Assembly (NCBI RefSeq): GCF_000020365.1
Contig: NC_012108.1
Span: 1 to 64,000, forward strand
Direction: 5' to 3'
Source: Desulforapulum autotrophicum HRM2
GTDB lineage: Bacteria; Desulfobacterota; Desulfobacteria; Desulfobacterales; Desulfobacteraceae
Length of the DNA stretch: 64,000 nt
The notes beneath the pieces were generated by a model, which saw only the letters and a program-made list of their open reading frames with translations, was not told the origin of the DNA and searched no databases. Shown piece by piece: positions 1 to 10,275 of this stretch; the first letter of the stretch is position 1, and every line of letters begins with the position of its first letter. The translations under genes and the position numbers were made by a program.

Positions 1-1116
1 ATGAAATTTTCAGCTGACAGAAAAAGCCTTTCAGAAGTGCTTGCACAGGTACAGGGTATTTGTGGCAAAAAAACCAATCTTGCCATTACATCGGATGTTC
101 TTATCAAGGTATCAGGGTCTGAGGTGATAATAACTGCCAATGATCTTGAAACGGTTTTCCAGGGAAGATACGAAGCTGAGATTGAATCCGACGGTATCAT
201 TGCCATCAATGCAAAAAAACTCTATGAAATTATCCGGGAATATCCCGATGCCCAGGTTCCTCTGAATGAAATTGAAAACAGATGGGTTGAAATAGGAAAG
301 GACAATATTCAGTATCACATTGTTTCATCTGATTATGAGAACTTTCCAGAAACACCCCTGATTGAGGATATCCCGTTTGTAGAAATAGATTCTGCAGCCT
401 TTAAAAAAATGGTTGAAGTTTCAGCAATGATAGCAGGTTCTGCTGATGAAAAAAGAACCTATGTTCTTGGTGCCCTTTTTGAAAAGATCACTGACGAAAC
501 AGGAGAACGTCTGAGGATGGTTTCCACAGATTCAAGACGATTAAACTCCTTTGACGCATCCTATGAAGGTGAACTTGTCTTACCCGATGAAAATGTAATT
601 ATTCCTAAAAAAGGATTGTCAGAACTTGGCCGATTTCTGGACAGGGAAGGCAGCGTGAACATTGGTATTAAAGATGATCATCTGATTGTTCAAAAGCAGA
701 ATGAAACCCTGATGATCAAGCTTTTGGAAGGGGATTATCCCGATTACAGAAGAGTTCTCAACACCGATCAGATGACCCAGATTGAAATGAGCAGAAGCAT
801 GCTGCTCATGGTCATGAAAAGAATGTCTATTCTCTCATCTGAAGATTATAAGAGCGTAATGTTTAATTTTAATGAAAACGAGCTTGTCGTCACCATTACC
901 AACCCTGAGATCGGTGAATCCAAGGAAAAAATAACCATGGGGTATGGGGGTGAAGCATTTGAAAGTGCATTTAACCCCCGATATTTCATAGATGCATTAA
1001 ATTCTATCAATAGTGACACCGTTATTTTGAATGTAAAGGGAGCTAAACATCCCTGTATCATCAAAGGCCTGGATGATGATCAACTCGTTTGTGCAATAAT
1101 GGCAATGTCCGTATAA
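1..1116 (+). CDS. dnaN: DNA polymerase III subunit beta (sliding clamp)
   Basis: 371 aa, the usual length for the beta clamp. It forms the ring that tethers the replicative polymerase to DNA. The N-terminus (MKFSADRKSL) and the ending MAMSV after a HPCIIKG-type segment are typical of the family, which consists of three repeated clamp domains of about 120 residues each. The ATG is the first base of the window, so the promoter and any upstream dnaA are outside. gyrB follows after 13 bases on the same strand, the classic order near a chromosomal origin. Identification is from family recognition and is strengthened by the gyrB neighbour. Confidence 0.97.
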   Translation: MKFSADRKSLSEVLAQVQGICGKKTNLAITSDVLIKVSGSEVIITANDLETVFQGRYEAEIESDGIIAINAKKLYEIIREYPDAQVPLNEIENRWVEIGKDNIQYHIVSSDYENFPETPLIEDIPFVEIDSAAFKKMVEVSAMIAGSADEKRTYVLGALFEKITDETGERLRMVSTDSRRLNSFDASYEGELVLPDENVIIPKKGLSELGRFLDREGSVNIGIKDDHLIVQKQNETLMIKLLEGDYPDYRRVLNTDQMTQIEMSRSMLLMVMKRMSILSSEDYKSVMFNFNENELVVTITNPEIGESKEKITMGYGGEAFESAFNPRYFIDALNSINSDTVILNVKGAKHPCIIKGLDDDQLVCAIMAMSV

Positions 1117-1126
1117 ATTGGGATAA

Positions 1127-3556
<2,430 letters not shown>

Positions 3557-3558
3557 TT

Positions 3559-3686
3559 AGTGTTTGAACGAAAACTCACCCATATGCGGCGTTGCTGCAA
3601 ATTTCTGAAATCCTCACGTACTACAGTACGCTCCGGTTTCAGTTTTGCTCGCGCCTTGCATCTGGACAAGTTTTTATCCAAACACG
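3559..3686. repeat. Dispersed palindromic repeat with terminal inverted repeats (copy A)
   Basis: Left end GTGTTTGAACGAAAACT (3560-3576) is mirrored by AGTTTTTATCCAAACAC near 3669-3685. Inside is a second hairpin at about 3605-3642, whose arms CTGAAA...CGTACT and AGTACG...TTTCAG pair. A shorter copy with the same ends lies at 20363-20436 but lacks the internal hairpin. It fills the convergent gap between gyrB and the TPR gene. It may be a MITE-like or REP-like element; a role as bidirectional terminator is inference. Confidence 0.7.
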
Positions 3687-3701
3687 TGTTTTAGGTGGGT
3701 A

Positions 3702-4982
3702 TTATTTAAGGGATTTAATGGCCCGGGCTGCTGCTTTTTTCTGTTGTTTAAAGGTGGCTGCCCGGGCCATTGCTGTTCGGGCGGATTGAATCTTGCCAAG
3801 GTTCCATCGGCTATATCCCAGCATGAGCCAGGAATGTCCTGAATTATCCTTGGGTGCAAGGGTTTCAAACAGGGTTTCAGCTGCCTGGTATTGTTCCAGA
3901 TAAAACAGCAGGTCTCCCTTGAGCATTTTTAATTTAATGGATATTTTTTCCGTTGTCAGCACCTGATCCAGAAGTTCAAGGGCCTTCTGATCAAGATTCA
4001 TCTGTCTAAGTGCAATAACTGTGTTTTGTGTGACTGCCAATCTTTTTTCCGGGGTTGATATATCCTGGTAGTGTTCAACGGCTTTTGCGGGAATGCCCGC
4101 GGCCAGGTAAAGATCGGCCATCAGTTTTTTCTCATTGTCCGTCAAAGGGGTTAAAAAGCTGTACAGAGTCATTGCCACAATGGCGTTTTCCATCTTATTG
4201 TTATCCAGGCTGAACCGTGCAAGTCCCTTCCACCATTTGGGTTCAAGGGGATATTCCCTGGTTAAAAAAGTCACAAAATCAAGGGCTTTTTTATCCATGC
4301 CAAGTTCCATATATTGGTAAAGAAGGGCCTCCTGCCAGGTGGTTCTGGCGGTTCCATCCATATTTTGTGCAAGATATTCCATGTGTGGCAAGGCATTTTT
4401 TGGCTGTTCGAGTGCCAGGAAAATATGGACGGCAAGCTCGTGCCAACTGGGTTGGATCTCGCCGGTATGATTTTTTGTCAGACGATTGAAAACCGCCATG
4501 GCCTTTGGATATTGCCTGGCAGAGAAAAAGGCGTTGGCAGCATAGTATAGCAGAACAGCCCTTTTTTCCGTCTCAAGTTCGTACCCCCTGACAAAGCATT
4601 GACCGGCCCTGTTAAACTGTTCAAGGTCGTAACAGGCCTTTGCAAGGTTCAGCCATGCAGGTGAAAAATCACCACCGTTTTTAACACAGTCTTCGTAGTA
4701 TCGGGTCGCCTCTTCTATATGGTTGGCTTCCATGGAATAATTGCCCAGGGTAAACAGCAGAAAAGGATGGATCTGTTTGTTTGTTTCTATTAACTTTTTT
4801 CTAAATGTTTCCAGAAGATCAATGGCCTGGGATCGTTTATCTGCCTGGGTCATATTCCGGGCTTTTTCCAGGGCAATGGCTGTGGAAAAGGGAATATCCG
4901 CCTGAATATTGTCTTTACCCAGGGTCAACTGTGGTTGAAGAAAGATAATAAAAACCAGCAACAATAACGTTCGTTTATCCAT
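3702..4982 (-). CDS. TPR-repeat periplasmic protein of the TonB2-type operon
   Basis: About 426 aa from the ATG at 4982 (MDKRTLLLLVFIIFLQ), which begins with a signal peptide ending near the LTLG segment. An in-frame ATG 24 bases upstream is possible but lies inside the tonB gene. The rest is a string of tetratricopeptide-like helical repeats (for example WLNLAKACYDLEQFNRAGQC and WLMLGYSRWNLGKIQSART). It is the last gene of the six-gene minus-strand operon. A TPR protein in this place is known from TonB2 clusters of Vibrio and Shewanella, where it is thought to act in the periplasm with TonB. The precise role here is inference. Confidence 0.8.
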   Translation of the reverse strand: MDKRTLLLLVFIIFLQPQLTLGKDNIQADIPFSTAIALEKARNMTQADKRSQAIDLLETFRKKLIETNKQIHPFLLFTLGNYSMEANHIEEATRYYEDCVKNGGDFSPAWLNLAKACYDLEQFNRAGQCFVRGYELETEKRAVLLYYAANAFFSARQYPKAMAVFNRLTKNHTGEIQPSWHELAVHIFLALEQPKNALPHMEYLAQNMDGTARTTWQEALLYQYMELGMDKKALDFVTFLTREYPLEPKWWKGLARFSLDNNKMENAIVAMTLYSFLTPLTDNEKKLMADLYLAAGIPAKAVEHYQDISTPEKRLAVTQNTVIALRQMNLDQKALELLDQVLTTEKISIKLKMLKGDLLFYLEQYQAAETLFETLAPKDNSGHSWLMLGYSRWNLGKIQSARTAMARAATFKQQKKAAARAIKSLK

Positions 4983-4989
4983 TGATCTT

Positions 4990-5676
4990 TTAATTTTCAA
5001 GTTCAAACCTTATGGTTGTTTCCACCCGGGTTTTAACGGCCACTCCTTCAACTGTTCCAGGGGTGAATTTCCACCTGGGAAGGGCATTGAGTACGCTTTG
5101 GTCAAATACATTTTTCGGTGATGAGTCAAGGATGGAAATATCTTCCACCTCCCCTTTTGGATTGACCAGAAAGCGGACCTTTACCCATCCTTCTATTCCC
5201 CTTCTTTTTGCCTGAAAAGGATAGACAGGGGGAATGTGAACCTTGGGTACAAGGGAATTATCTATATCAGCACCGGTATATATTCTGTCCATGACCTGGG
5301 GGGAAAATGCCACCTGTTCCATTGGAAAAACCGGGGCCTGGGGCGTTGTCGGTAAATTAGGGTTAACCTTAAAGTCAAGGGTGGGAAAATCATGGGCCAC
5401 CCGTTGGGGTGCAGACCTGGGGGGCTGCTTAATGTTTTTTAGCGTATCTTTTTTTCCCTTGGATTCCGAGTCTGGCCGTTTTTTTTCCGGCTCTTTTTTA
5501 ACTATTTCTGGATCAGGTTCCTTGAGTCTCACAATATTGACCTGACTGGTTATTCTTAATTCTTTTATGCCGGTCTGTTTTTCATGGTTTGTCATCAACG
5601 GCATAAGGCTGAAAAATACGAGGTTCAGCACAATGGATACAAGGGCTGCACCCAGCCACGGCCTCAAGTGTTTCAC
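4990..5676 (-). CDS. tonB: Energy transducer TonB (TonB2 type)
   Basis: 228 aa. It has one N-terminal membrane segment (about residues 8-30), a charged and proline-containing linker (EPDPEIVKKEPEKKRPDSE region) and a C-terminal TonB domain (about 130-228). The C-terminal domain has the typical YPFQAKRRGIEGWVKVRF and LPRWKFTPG elements. It carries proton-motive energy from the ExbB/ExbD complex to outer-membrane receptors. It starts with GTG overlapping the exbD stop (GTGA), so translation is coupled. No TonB-dependent receptor lies nearby, so the substrate cannot be named. Confidence 0.92.
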   Translation of the reverse strand: MKHLRPWLGAALVSIVLNLVFFSLMPLMTNHEKQTGIKELRITSQVNIVRLKEPDPEIVKKEPEKKRPDSESKGKKDTLKNIKQPPRSAPQRVAHDFPTLDFKVNPNLPTTPQAPVFPMEQVAFSPQVMDRIYTGADIDNSLVPKVHIPPVYPFQAKRRGIEGWVKVRFLVNPKGEVEDISILDSSPKNVFDQSVLNALPRWKFTPGTVEGVAVKTRVETTIRFELEN

Positions 5677-6098
5677 CTAATTTTTTCCGCCTTCATGCCT
5701 GCTGCGAGGCTCACCTCTTTGGCGCCTGCCAGGCGGCATTGATCCATGGCGGCGATGGCCGTCCCCGTATTTGAATTTTTGTCCGCCACAATAACCACAC
5801 TTCCGTCCGGCTTTTCCCCAAGTGATCTTTCCACATTCAGGCGTAACGCCCTTATGTCGATCTCCCGGTTGTCCATATATATCTTATCCTGGGCCGTTAT
5901 ACCCACCAGAATAGTGACATTTTCTTTGGCAATGGCCGTTGATGCGGTGGGACGGTTGACTTCCACCCCGGTTTCCCTGACAAATGAGGTGGTCACTAAA
6001 AAAAATATCAACAGGATAAACACCATGTCTATCAGGGGTGCTATATCCAGGGTCAGGCTTTGTCTTTTTGCTTTTCTGGCTGCTGTGATGTTGATCAT
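5673..6098 (-). CDS. exbD: Biopolymer transport protein ExbD/TolR family
   Basis: 141 aa. It has a single N-terminal membrane segment that includes the essential acidic residue (LIDMVFILLIFF, D24) and a periplasmic ExbD domain to the C-terminus. It forms the proton-conducting stator with ExbB that energises TonB. It begins 15 bases after exbB ends and overlaps the tonB start by 4 bases. The small size and the D-in-TM motif are standard for the family. The tonB neighbour argues for ExbD rather than TolR. Confidence 0.93.
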   Translation of the reverse strand: MINITAARKAKRQSLTLDIAPLIDMVFILLIFFLVTTSFVRETGVEVNRPTASTAIAKENVTILVGITAQDKIYMDNREIDIRALRLNVERSLGEKPDGSVVIVADKNSNTGTAIAAMDQCRLAGAKEVSLAAGMKAEKIR

Positions 6099-6113
6099 TG
6101 TGGTTTATTTCCG

Positions 6114-6734
6114 TTATACAAATCTTTGGAGGTATATGCCGGTTGATGCAATGACTCCTTTTAATTTTTCTGCACGCTTGACAAGGAACCCGTGCATGTA
6201 GAGCCCGGGAATGGCCACGAGGAGCCCTGTCTGGGTGGTCACCAGGGCTTCTGATATGCCGCCTGCCATGGCCCTGGCATTTCCCGTTCCAAAGGTTGAT
6301 ATGATATCAAAAGTCGCCATCATTCCTGTCACCGTTCCAAGGAGTCCGAGAAGGGGCGCCACGGCGGCCAGCACCCCGATCAGGGCAAGATGGCGTTCAA
6401 GGACGGTTATTATATCCATTACCGTTTCGTCAAGGATGTAAAGGTCCACGGAGGCCTTCCGGGTCCGGTTGTTCAAAAACTGGGTCACCAGAAGGGAGAC
6501 CGCTCCCCGGTAAAGGTGAACGGGGGGGAGTTCATTGTTTTTGACAAATTCTCCTGCCATTTCCCTTGACATGTTTTTTCGATGGAGCCGATGGAAAAAT
6601 AAGATGCGGTTAATGATTAAAGTCCACATGATAATTGAGACTGCCACCAGGGGAATCATGACGATGCTGCCAGTCCTGAGGTAGGCTTCCATGGCCCAGA
6701 AATGGTTTAAGACCTGGTTTAAAATCTGATTCAA
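6114..6734 (-). CDS. exbB: MotA/TolQ/ExbB proton channel protein (ExbB2)
   Basis: 206 aa. Three membrane segments are expected (about 18-38, 110-135 and 160-185). The MotA/TolQ/ExbB core contains LLGLLGTVTGMMATF and GGISEALVTTQTGLLVAIPG. It pairs with ExbD as the inner-membrane motor. The start codon is a TTG that overlaps the stop of the preceding ttpC-like gene (TTGA), so translational coupling probably decides the start. A later ATG at 6695 is a weaker alternative. It is the second and shorter channel protein of the operon. Confidence 0.92.
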   Translation of the reverse strand: MNQILNQVLNHFWAMEAYLRTGSIVMIPLVAVSIIMWTLIINRILFFHRLHRKNMSREMAGEFVKNNELPPVHLYRGAVSLLVTQFLNNRTRKASVDLYILDETVMDIITVLERHLALIGVLAAVAPLLGLLGTVTGMMATFDIISTFGTGNARAMAGGISEALVTTQTGLLVAIPGLYMHGFLVKRAEKLKGVIASTGIYLQRFV

Positions 6735-8182
6735 AATTCACCGTTTCCAAGTATAAAAAAAGCATTGACCATGGCCACGCCCTTCTCTTCCATGGTGGCG
6801 ATCATGGTTTCAACCCAACGGCTTAACAGGGTGTGGCACAGCATGATGGGGATGGCCACACACAGGCCCAGCATGGTGGTTACAAGGGCCTCTGATATAC
6901 CGCCTGACATCATCCTTGGATCGCTGGTGCCGTAAAAGGTGATGGTGTGAAAAGTGTTTATCATGCCTGTGACCGTGCCAAGAAGTCCCATGAGCGGTGC
7001 AATGGCTGCCAACATGCCAAGGGTGGATAAAAAGCGTTCAAGTGGGGGGATTTCCCTGAGGATTGCCTCCTGGAGCGCATTTTCCATATCTGTCCTTGTT
7101 TTTGTTCTAAAATCCATGCCCGCGGAAAGTGCCCTGGCAAGGGGCTTTTTTCCATGGCGTGCCAGAAGCTGACTGCACCCTTCCCAGTCCTGTGCGGCTA
7201 TTCTTTTTTTCAGGGTTGCCATGAACGGGGCTGCATTTAGATATTTCCTTGCCAGAAAAAATGTTTTTTCAAGGATGATCAGGACCGCCAGAACAGCCAG
7301 GGCAAGAATCGGCCATACAACGGGTCCTCCCTTGGGTATTTGCTCTAAAAGGCTCAACCGGTGGGTGAGTTGACGCATGGCATTGCCCTTGGAAATATCA
7401 ATGGGAACAGCATCGGATTTGCCGTTCATATATTTTCCAATGGCCTTTTGCATGGCACTTGAAGGTTCCTTTGAAAGGGCAAACAATTGCTGGCTCTCAT
7501 CTGAGAAGAGTAAAAAGCCAACGGTCTTGTCAATTCTGTAGGCTGCGGTAAAGTTGCCAAGGACCAGAATATCGGCCATGACCTCCTTTCCCATCTGGTC
7601 GATGATGGTTCCCTGCTGAATTCTCACCTGGCCTGAACCCAGGATTTCATCCATTAAAATATTCTTCATGGCCCGTATATCTTTCATGGCTGGAAATTTC
7701 GAAGTTTTTAACAGGGGGGTAATAGCAGCCTTTCTATCCTTGATAAGAGCGCTCTGGAGGCTCTGTCCGATCAGGGTGTCAATATCCTTTGCCGTGATCC
7801 TCACAAAGCCTGAAAGTTCCTTTACAACGGCATCCATTTCGGCAAGCCTTGTACCCATTTTTTCTTTGCTTGCCTTGAGGGCCTTGATCTTTTCCTTTAG
7901 CTGAATGTTTTTTTGATCCAGGGCCAGGTTTTTTTGTTTTTGCTGTTCAATTGCCCGGGTCAGACTTTTTTTATCCTGGAATATTTTCTGTCGGCTTTCG
8001 TTTGCCTCTTTTGCAGCTGTTTGACGTTCCAGATCGGCCTGATGCATCATTTTGTTCCGCTGTTCCTGGGCTTCAATGGCCGTGGCTCGCATGTCGTGGG
8101 TTTGCTGCTGTGCGGCAAAAGAGTGAACCGTAATCCCCATGGATAAAAACAGGATAATCAGTATCATTCCTGGATTTTTCAC
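6731..8182 (-). CDS. TtpC-like MotA/TolQ/ExbB protein with long periplasmic coiled-coil N-terminus
   Basis: 483 aa, more than twice the size of normal ExbB. A signal peptide or first membrane segment (about 5-24) is followed by a coiled coil rich in K, E and Q (about 27-115) and a periplasmic region. A membrane segment follows at about 285-305 (LALAVLAVLIILEKTFFLAR), then an ExbB core with LMGLLGTVTGMINTF and GGISEALVTTMLGLCVAIP. In Vibrio, TtpC of this architecture is required for TonB2 function. It starts at GTG, overlapping the DUF3450 gene stop (GTGA). The order with ExbB, ExbD and TonB matches the TonB2 cluster. The TtpC name is by architecture and context. Confidence 0.85.
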   Translation of the reverse strand: MKNPGMILIILFLSMGITVHSFAAQQQTHDMRATAIEAQEQRNKMMHQADLERQTAAKEANESRQKIFQDKKSLTRAIEQQKQKNLALDQKNIQLKEKIKALKASKEKMGTRLAEMDAVVKELSGFVRITAKDIDTLIGQSLQSALIKDRKAAITPLLKTSKFPAMKDIRAMKNILMDEILGSGQVRIQQGTIIDQMGKEVMADILVLGNFTAAYRIDKTVGFLLFSDESQQLFALSKEPSSAMQKAIGKYMNGKSDAVPIDISKGNAMRQLTHRLSLLEQIPKGGPVVWPILALAVLAVLIILEKTFFLARKYLNAAPFMATLKKRIAAQDWEGCSQLLARHGKKPLARALSAGMDFRTKTRTDMENALQEAILREIPPLERFLSTLGMLAAIAPLMGLLGTVTGMINTFHTITFYGTSDPRMMSGGISEALVTTMLGLCVAIPIMLCHTLLSRWVETMIATMEEKGVAMVNAFFILGNGEF

Positions 8183-8952
8183 TGGGCCACCATCCTTCCC
8201 AGGGGCAGGGTCAGAAAATCCATGGCTCTACGTTTGGTGCCCATTTCAACGGCCTTTGCGATTTCACTGTTGTACGAGACAGGCAAGGGTTGCCATGACT
8301 CTTTTGCCCGGTCGTAAAAGCCGGTAAGGTTACCGTCCGGGGTAATACAGAACAACGAAACCCGGCCAAGGCGGAAGATATCTGCCAGTATTGTTTCACC
8401 CCCCAGGGAAACCTTTTCCTGGTACACCTCGACAGTGTTGCCATAGCTTGCCTCGACAAACAGGGTTTCCATGGTTTTTCTAAATTTTTCACTGACAGTG
8501 ATTTCGCTTGATTGGACAAGCGTTTTAAGGGCTGCAATCCGGTTTTTCCTTTCGTCCAAGAGCATGGGAAAATTATTTTCCACAAGGGCATCAATCTCAA
8601 CCACGGTTGCCTGTAAAAAAGGATCAAGGTCTGATGCGATTTCCTCAATATCTTTGAGGGAAGTTTCCAGGTCGCTGATGTTCACCTGAAGCTGGTTGAT
8701 GGCATCCACAAGTTCGATCTCCTCGTTGGTGAGACTCTCAAATTCTGCTTCAAGGGAGGTGTACTCGGCAACAAGTTTTTTTTTGTCCTCAAACCAGCGG
8801 GCTTCGTTTTTTTGAGTTTCCTTGCGGATATCCACCCCTTTTTTTACTGAATCCATGGCTCGTTCTGCAAGGTTATCTGCAGAAAAAGCCCCCGTCGGCA
8901 TGGAAAAAGCCATGAGTGCAATCAATATCAGTCGTGTTGAATGTTTAACCAA
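8179..8952 (-). CDS. DUF3450 family periplasmic coiled-coil protein
   Basis: 257 aa from a TTG at 8952, chosen because GGGGA sits 9 bases upstream and the protein then begins with a clean signal peptide (LILIALMAFSMPTGAFS, then A). Longer in-frame extensions to 9138 cross into the rlmN-like gene and look non-coding. The mature part is a long coiled coil (about 35-130) followed by a small globular region (GETILADIFRLGRVSLFCIT, then GNLTGFYDR). DUF3450 genes are regularly the first gene of TonB2/TtpC operons; their biochemical role is unknown. It is the promoter-proximal gene here, divergent from the RlmN-like gene across about 136 bases. Confidence 0.82.
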   Translation of the reverse strand: MVKHSTRLILIALMAFSMPTGAFSADNLAERAMDSVKKGVDIRKETQKNEARWFEDKKKLVAEYTSLEAEFESLTNEEIELVDAINQLQVNISDLETSLKDIEEIASDLDPFLQATVVEIDALVENNFPMLLDERKNRIAALKTLVQSSEITVSEKFRKTMETLFVEASYGNTVEVYQEKVSLGGETILADIFRLGRVSLFCITPDGNLTGFYDRAKESWQPLPVSYNSEIAKAVEMGTKRRAMDFLTLPLGRMVAQ

Positions 8953-9088
8953 AATTTTTCCCCAATCCACTAATTTAAAGTTGCCACCAGCTATAGATTT
9001 ACGATAAAAAAAATGCAAGAAAAATTTAGGTGGACCCTGGGATCTGTTTTTTTTTGCATGAATAGGTTTAGTGATTATTATATGTCCC

Positions 9089-10117
9089 ATGAACTTACTT
9101 GAAATGACATTTAAAGAGGTATCCCAACTCTTGTACAATGGATTCGGCCGGGGGGATTACCATGCAGGGGCACTACTCCGGGAGGTAATAAAAAGGGGAA
9201 ATCATAATTTTTCAACGGCCCCGGAGTTTGAGCGGTCACAGGGGATGTCCCTGGCCCTGGTATCCGATTACGAGTTGCCGGATTTTACCGTTGTGGATCA
9301 GATGGAAGAGGATAATACCGTAAAGTTTGTTACCCGTTTACACGACGGATGTTCCATTGAATCTGTGATTATTCCCATGAAGCAGTACAATACCCTGTGT
9401 GTTTCCACCCAGGCAGGATGTCGCATGGGTTGCAGGTTCTGTGAGACCGCACGATCGGGTTTCAAGAGAAATCTTCAGGTACATGAAATCACGGGTCAGC
9501 TCTTTTCCGCCAGGAACACCCTGGGAAAAAAAATCAGCAACATCGTGTTCATGGGTATGGGTGAACCCTTTGATAACTTTGACAACCTTGTGCGGTCCAT
9601 TCGGGTTTTTAACGACCAGAAGGGTTTTGATGTGGCCTTCCGCCACATGACCGTCTCCACCTGTGGTCTTGTCCCCGGCATAAGGGCCCTTGCAGGACTT
9701 GGTCTCACCCAGCTGAGCCTTGCCGTTTCCGTCCATTCGGCCATTGATGAAGTAAGGTCCGTTCTCATGCCCGTCAACCGGCGATATCCCCTGAATGTGT
9801 TGAGGGCTGCCCTGGCGGATTACCCCCTTCACAAACGACGTTATATTCTGGTCGAGTATGTGTTGATAAAGGGGGTCAACGATTCCCAAGAGGCTGCCGC
9901 AGCCCTTGTGCAATACCTTGTCCCCCTTAAGGTAAGGGTAAATCTCATTGCCTATAACCCGGGCCGGGACCCGGATCCTGAGTTCCAGGGGGTGGATGAT
10001 TGTTCCATGAACCAGTTTGCCAGCTGGCTTGAAGATTCCGGGTTGTTTGTCATCAAGCGCTGGAGCAAAGGTCAAAAACTCATGGCCGGTTGCGGCCAGC
10101 TTTCGACCCGGACTTAG
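9089..10117 (+). CDS. rlmN: RlmN/Cfr-family radical SAM rRNA methyltransferase (divergent RlmN-like)
   Basis: About 342 aa from ATG 9089 (a GTG at 9071 also opens the frame; neither has a clear ribosome site). The radical SAM cluster motif is CRMGCRFC (about 111-118), followed by GFKRNLQVHEITGQLF. Further family marks are VFMGMGEPFDNFDN, LAVSVHSA, the segment ILVEYVLIKGVNDS and a C-terminal methyl-accepting Cys in AGCGQL (about 335). The family methylates A2503 of 23S rRNA (C2 for RlmN, C8 for Cfr). The C-terminal motif (KGQKLMAGCGQL rather than the usual GDDIDAACGQL) and SVH instead of SLH make this a divergent member. Its exact target is therefore not certain. Confidence 0.85.
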   Translation: MNLLEMTFKEVSQLLYNGFGRGDYHAGALLREVIKRGNHNFSTAPEFERSQGMSLALVSDYELPDFTVVDQMEEDNTVKFVTRLHDGCSIESVIIPMKQYNTLCVSTQAGCRMGCRFCETARSGFKRNLQVHEITGQLFSARNTLGKKISNIVFMGMGEPFDNFDNLVRSIRVFNDQKGFDVAFRHMTVSTCGLVPGIRALAGLGLTQLSLAVSVHSAIDEVRSVLMPVNRRYPLNVLRAALADYPLHKRRYILVEYVLIKGVNDSQEAAAALVQYLVPLKVRVNLIAYNPGRDPDPEFQGVDDCSMNQFASWLEDSGLFVIKRWSKGQKLMAGCGQLSTRT

Positions 10118-10275
10118 GGACTCAGAAATAAATAATTCCTCAATCTTGCTTGTCTTTCAGCTCGTCTTAGGTGTTGCATCAAAGGGCACATATTTCAATA
10201 TGCTCCCTTTGATACGCCTTGAATACGAGCTGAAATCCTGTACCATATTTGTGGAATTATTTACATCTGAGCCCC
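10117..10275. repeat. Structured palindromic repeat, copy 1 (whole intergenic region)
   Basis: The entire gap between two convergent genes is one long imperfect inverted repeat. The outer arms are GGGACTCAGAAATAAATAAT (from 10117) and its partner ending at 10275. The middle arms are TTTCAGCTCGT (10155-10165) with ACGAGCTGAAA (10225-10235). The inner arms are ATCAAAGGG (10178-10186) with CCCTTTGAT (10205-10213), around an apex near CATATTTCAATATG. A related copy in the opposite orientation lies at 29676-29838 and shows compensatory changes in the stems. It could act as a bidirectional terminator. Confidence 0.8.

Noticed and set aside
3661-3700. CACGTG in the first palindromic repeat as a second parS
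   Set aside because: The flanking bases do not match the parS consensus; it is part of the repeat end.
9338-10075. 245-codon minus-strand frame inside the RlmN-like gene
   Set aside because: It is the shadow of a well-supported radical SAM gene and has an atypical residue composition.
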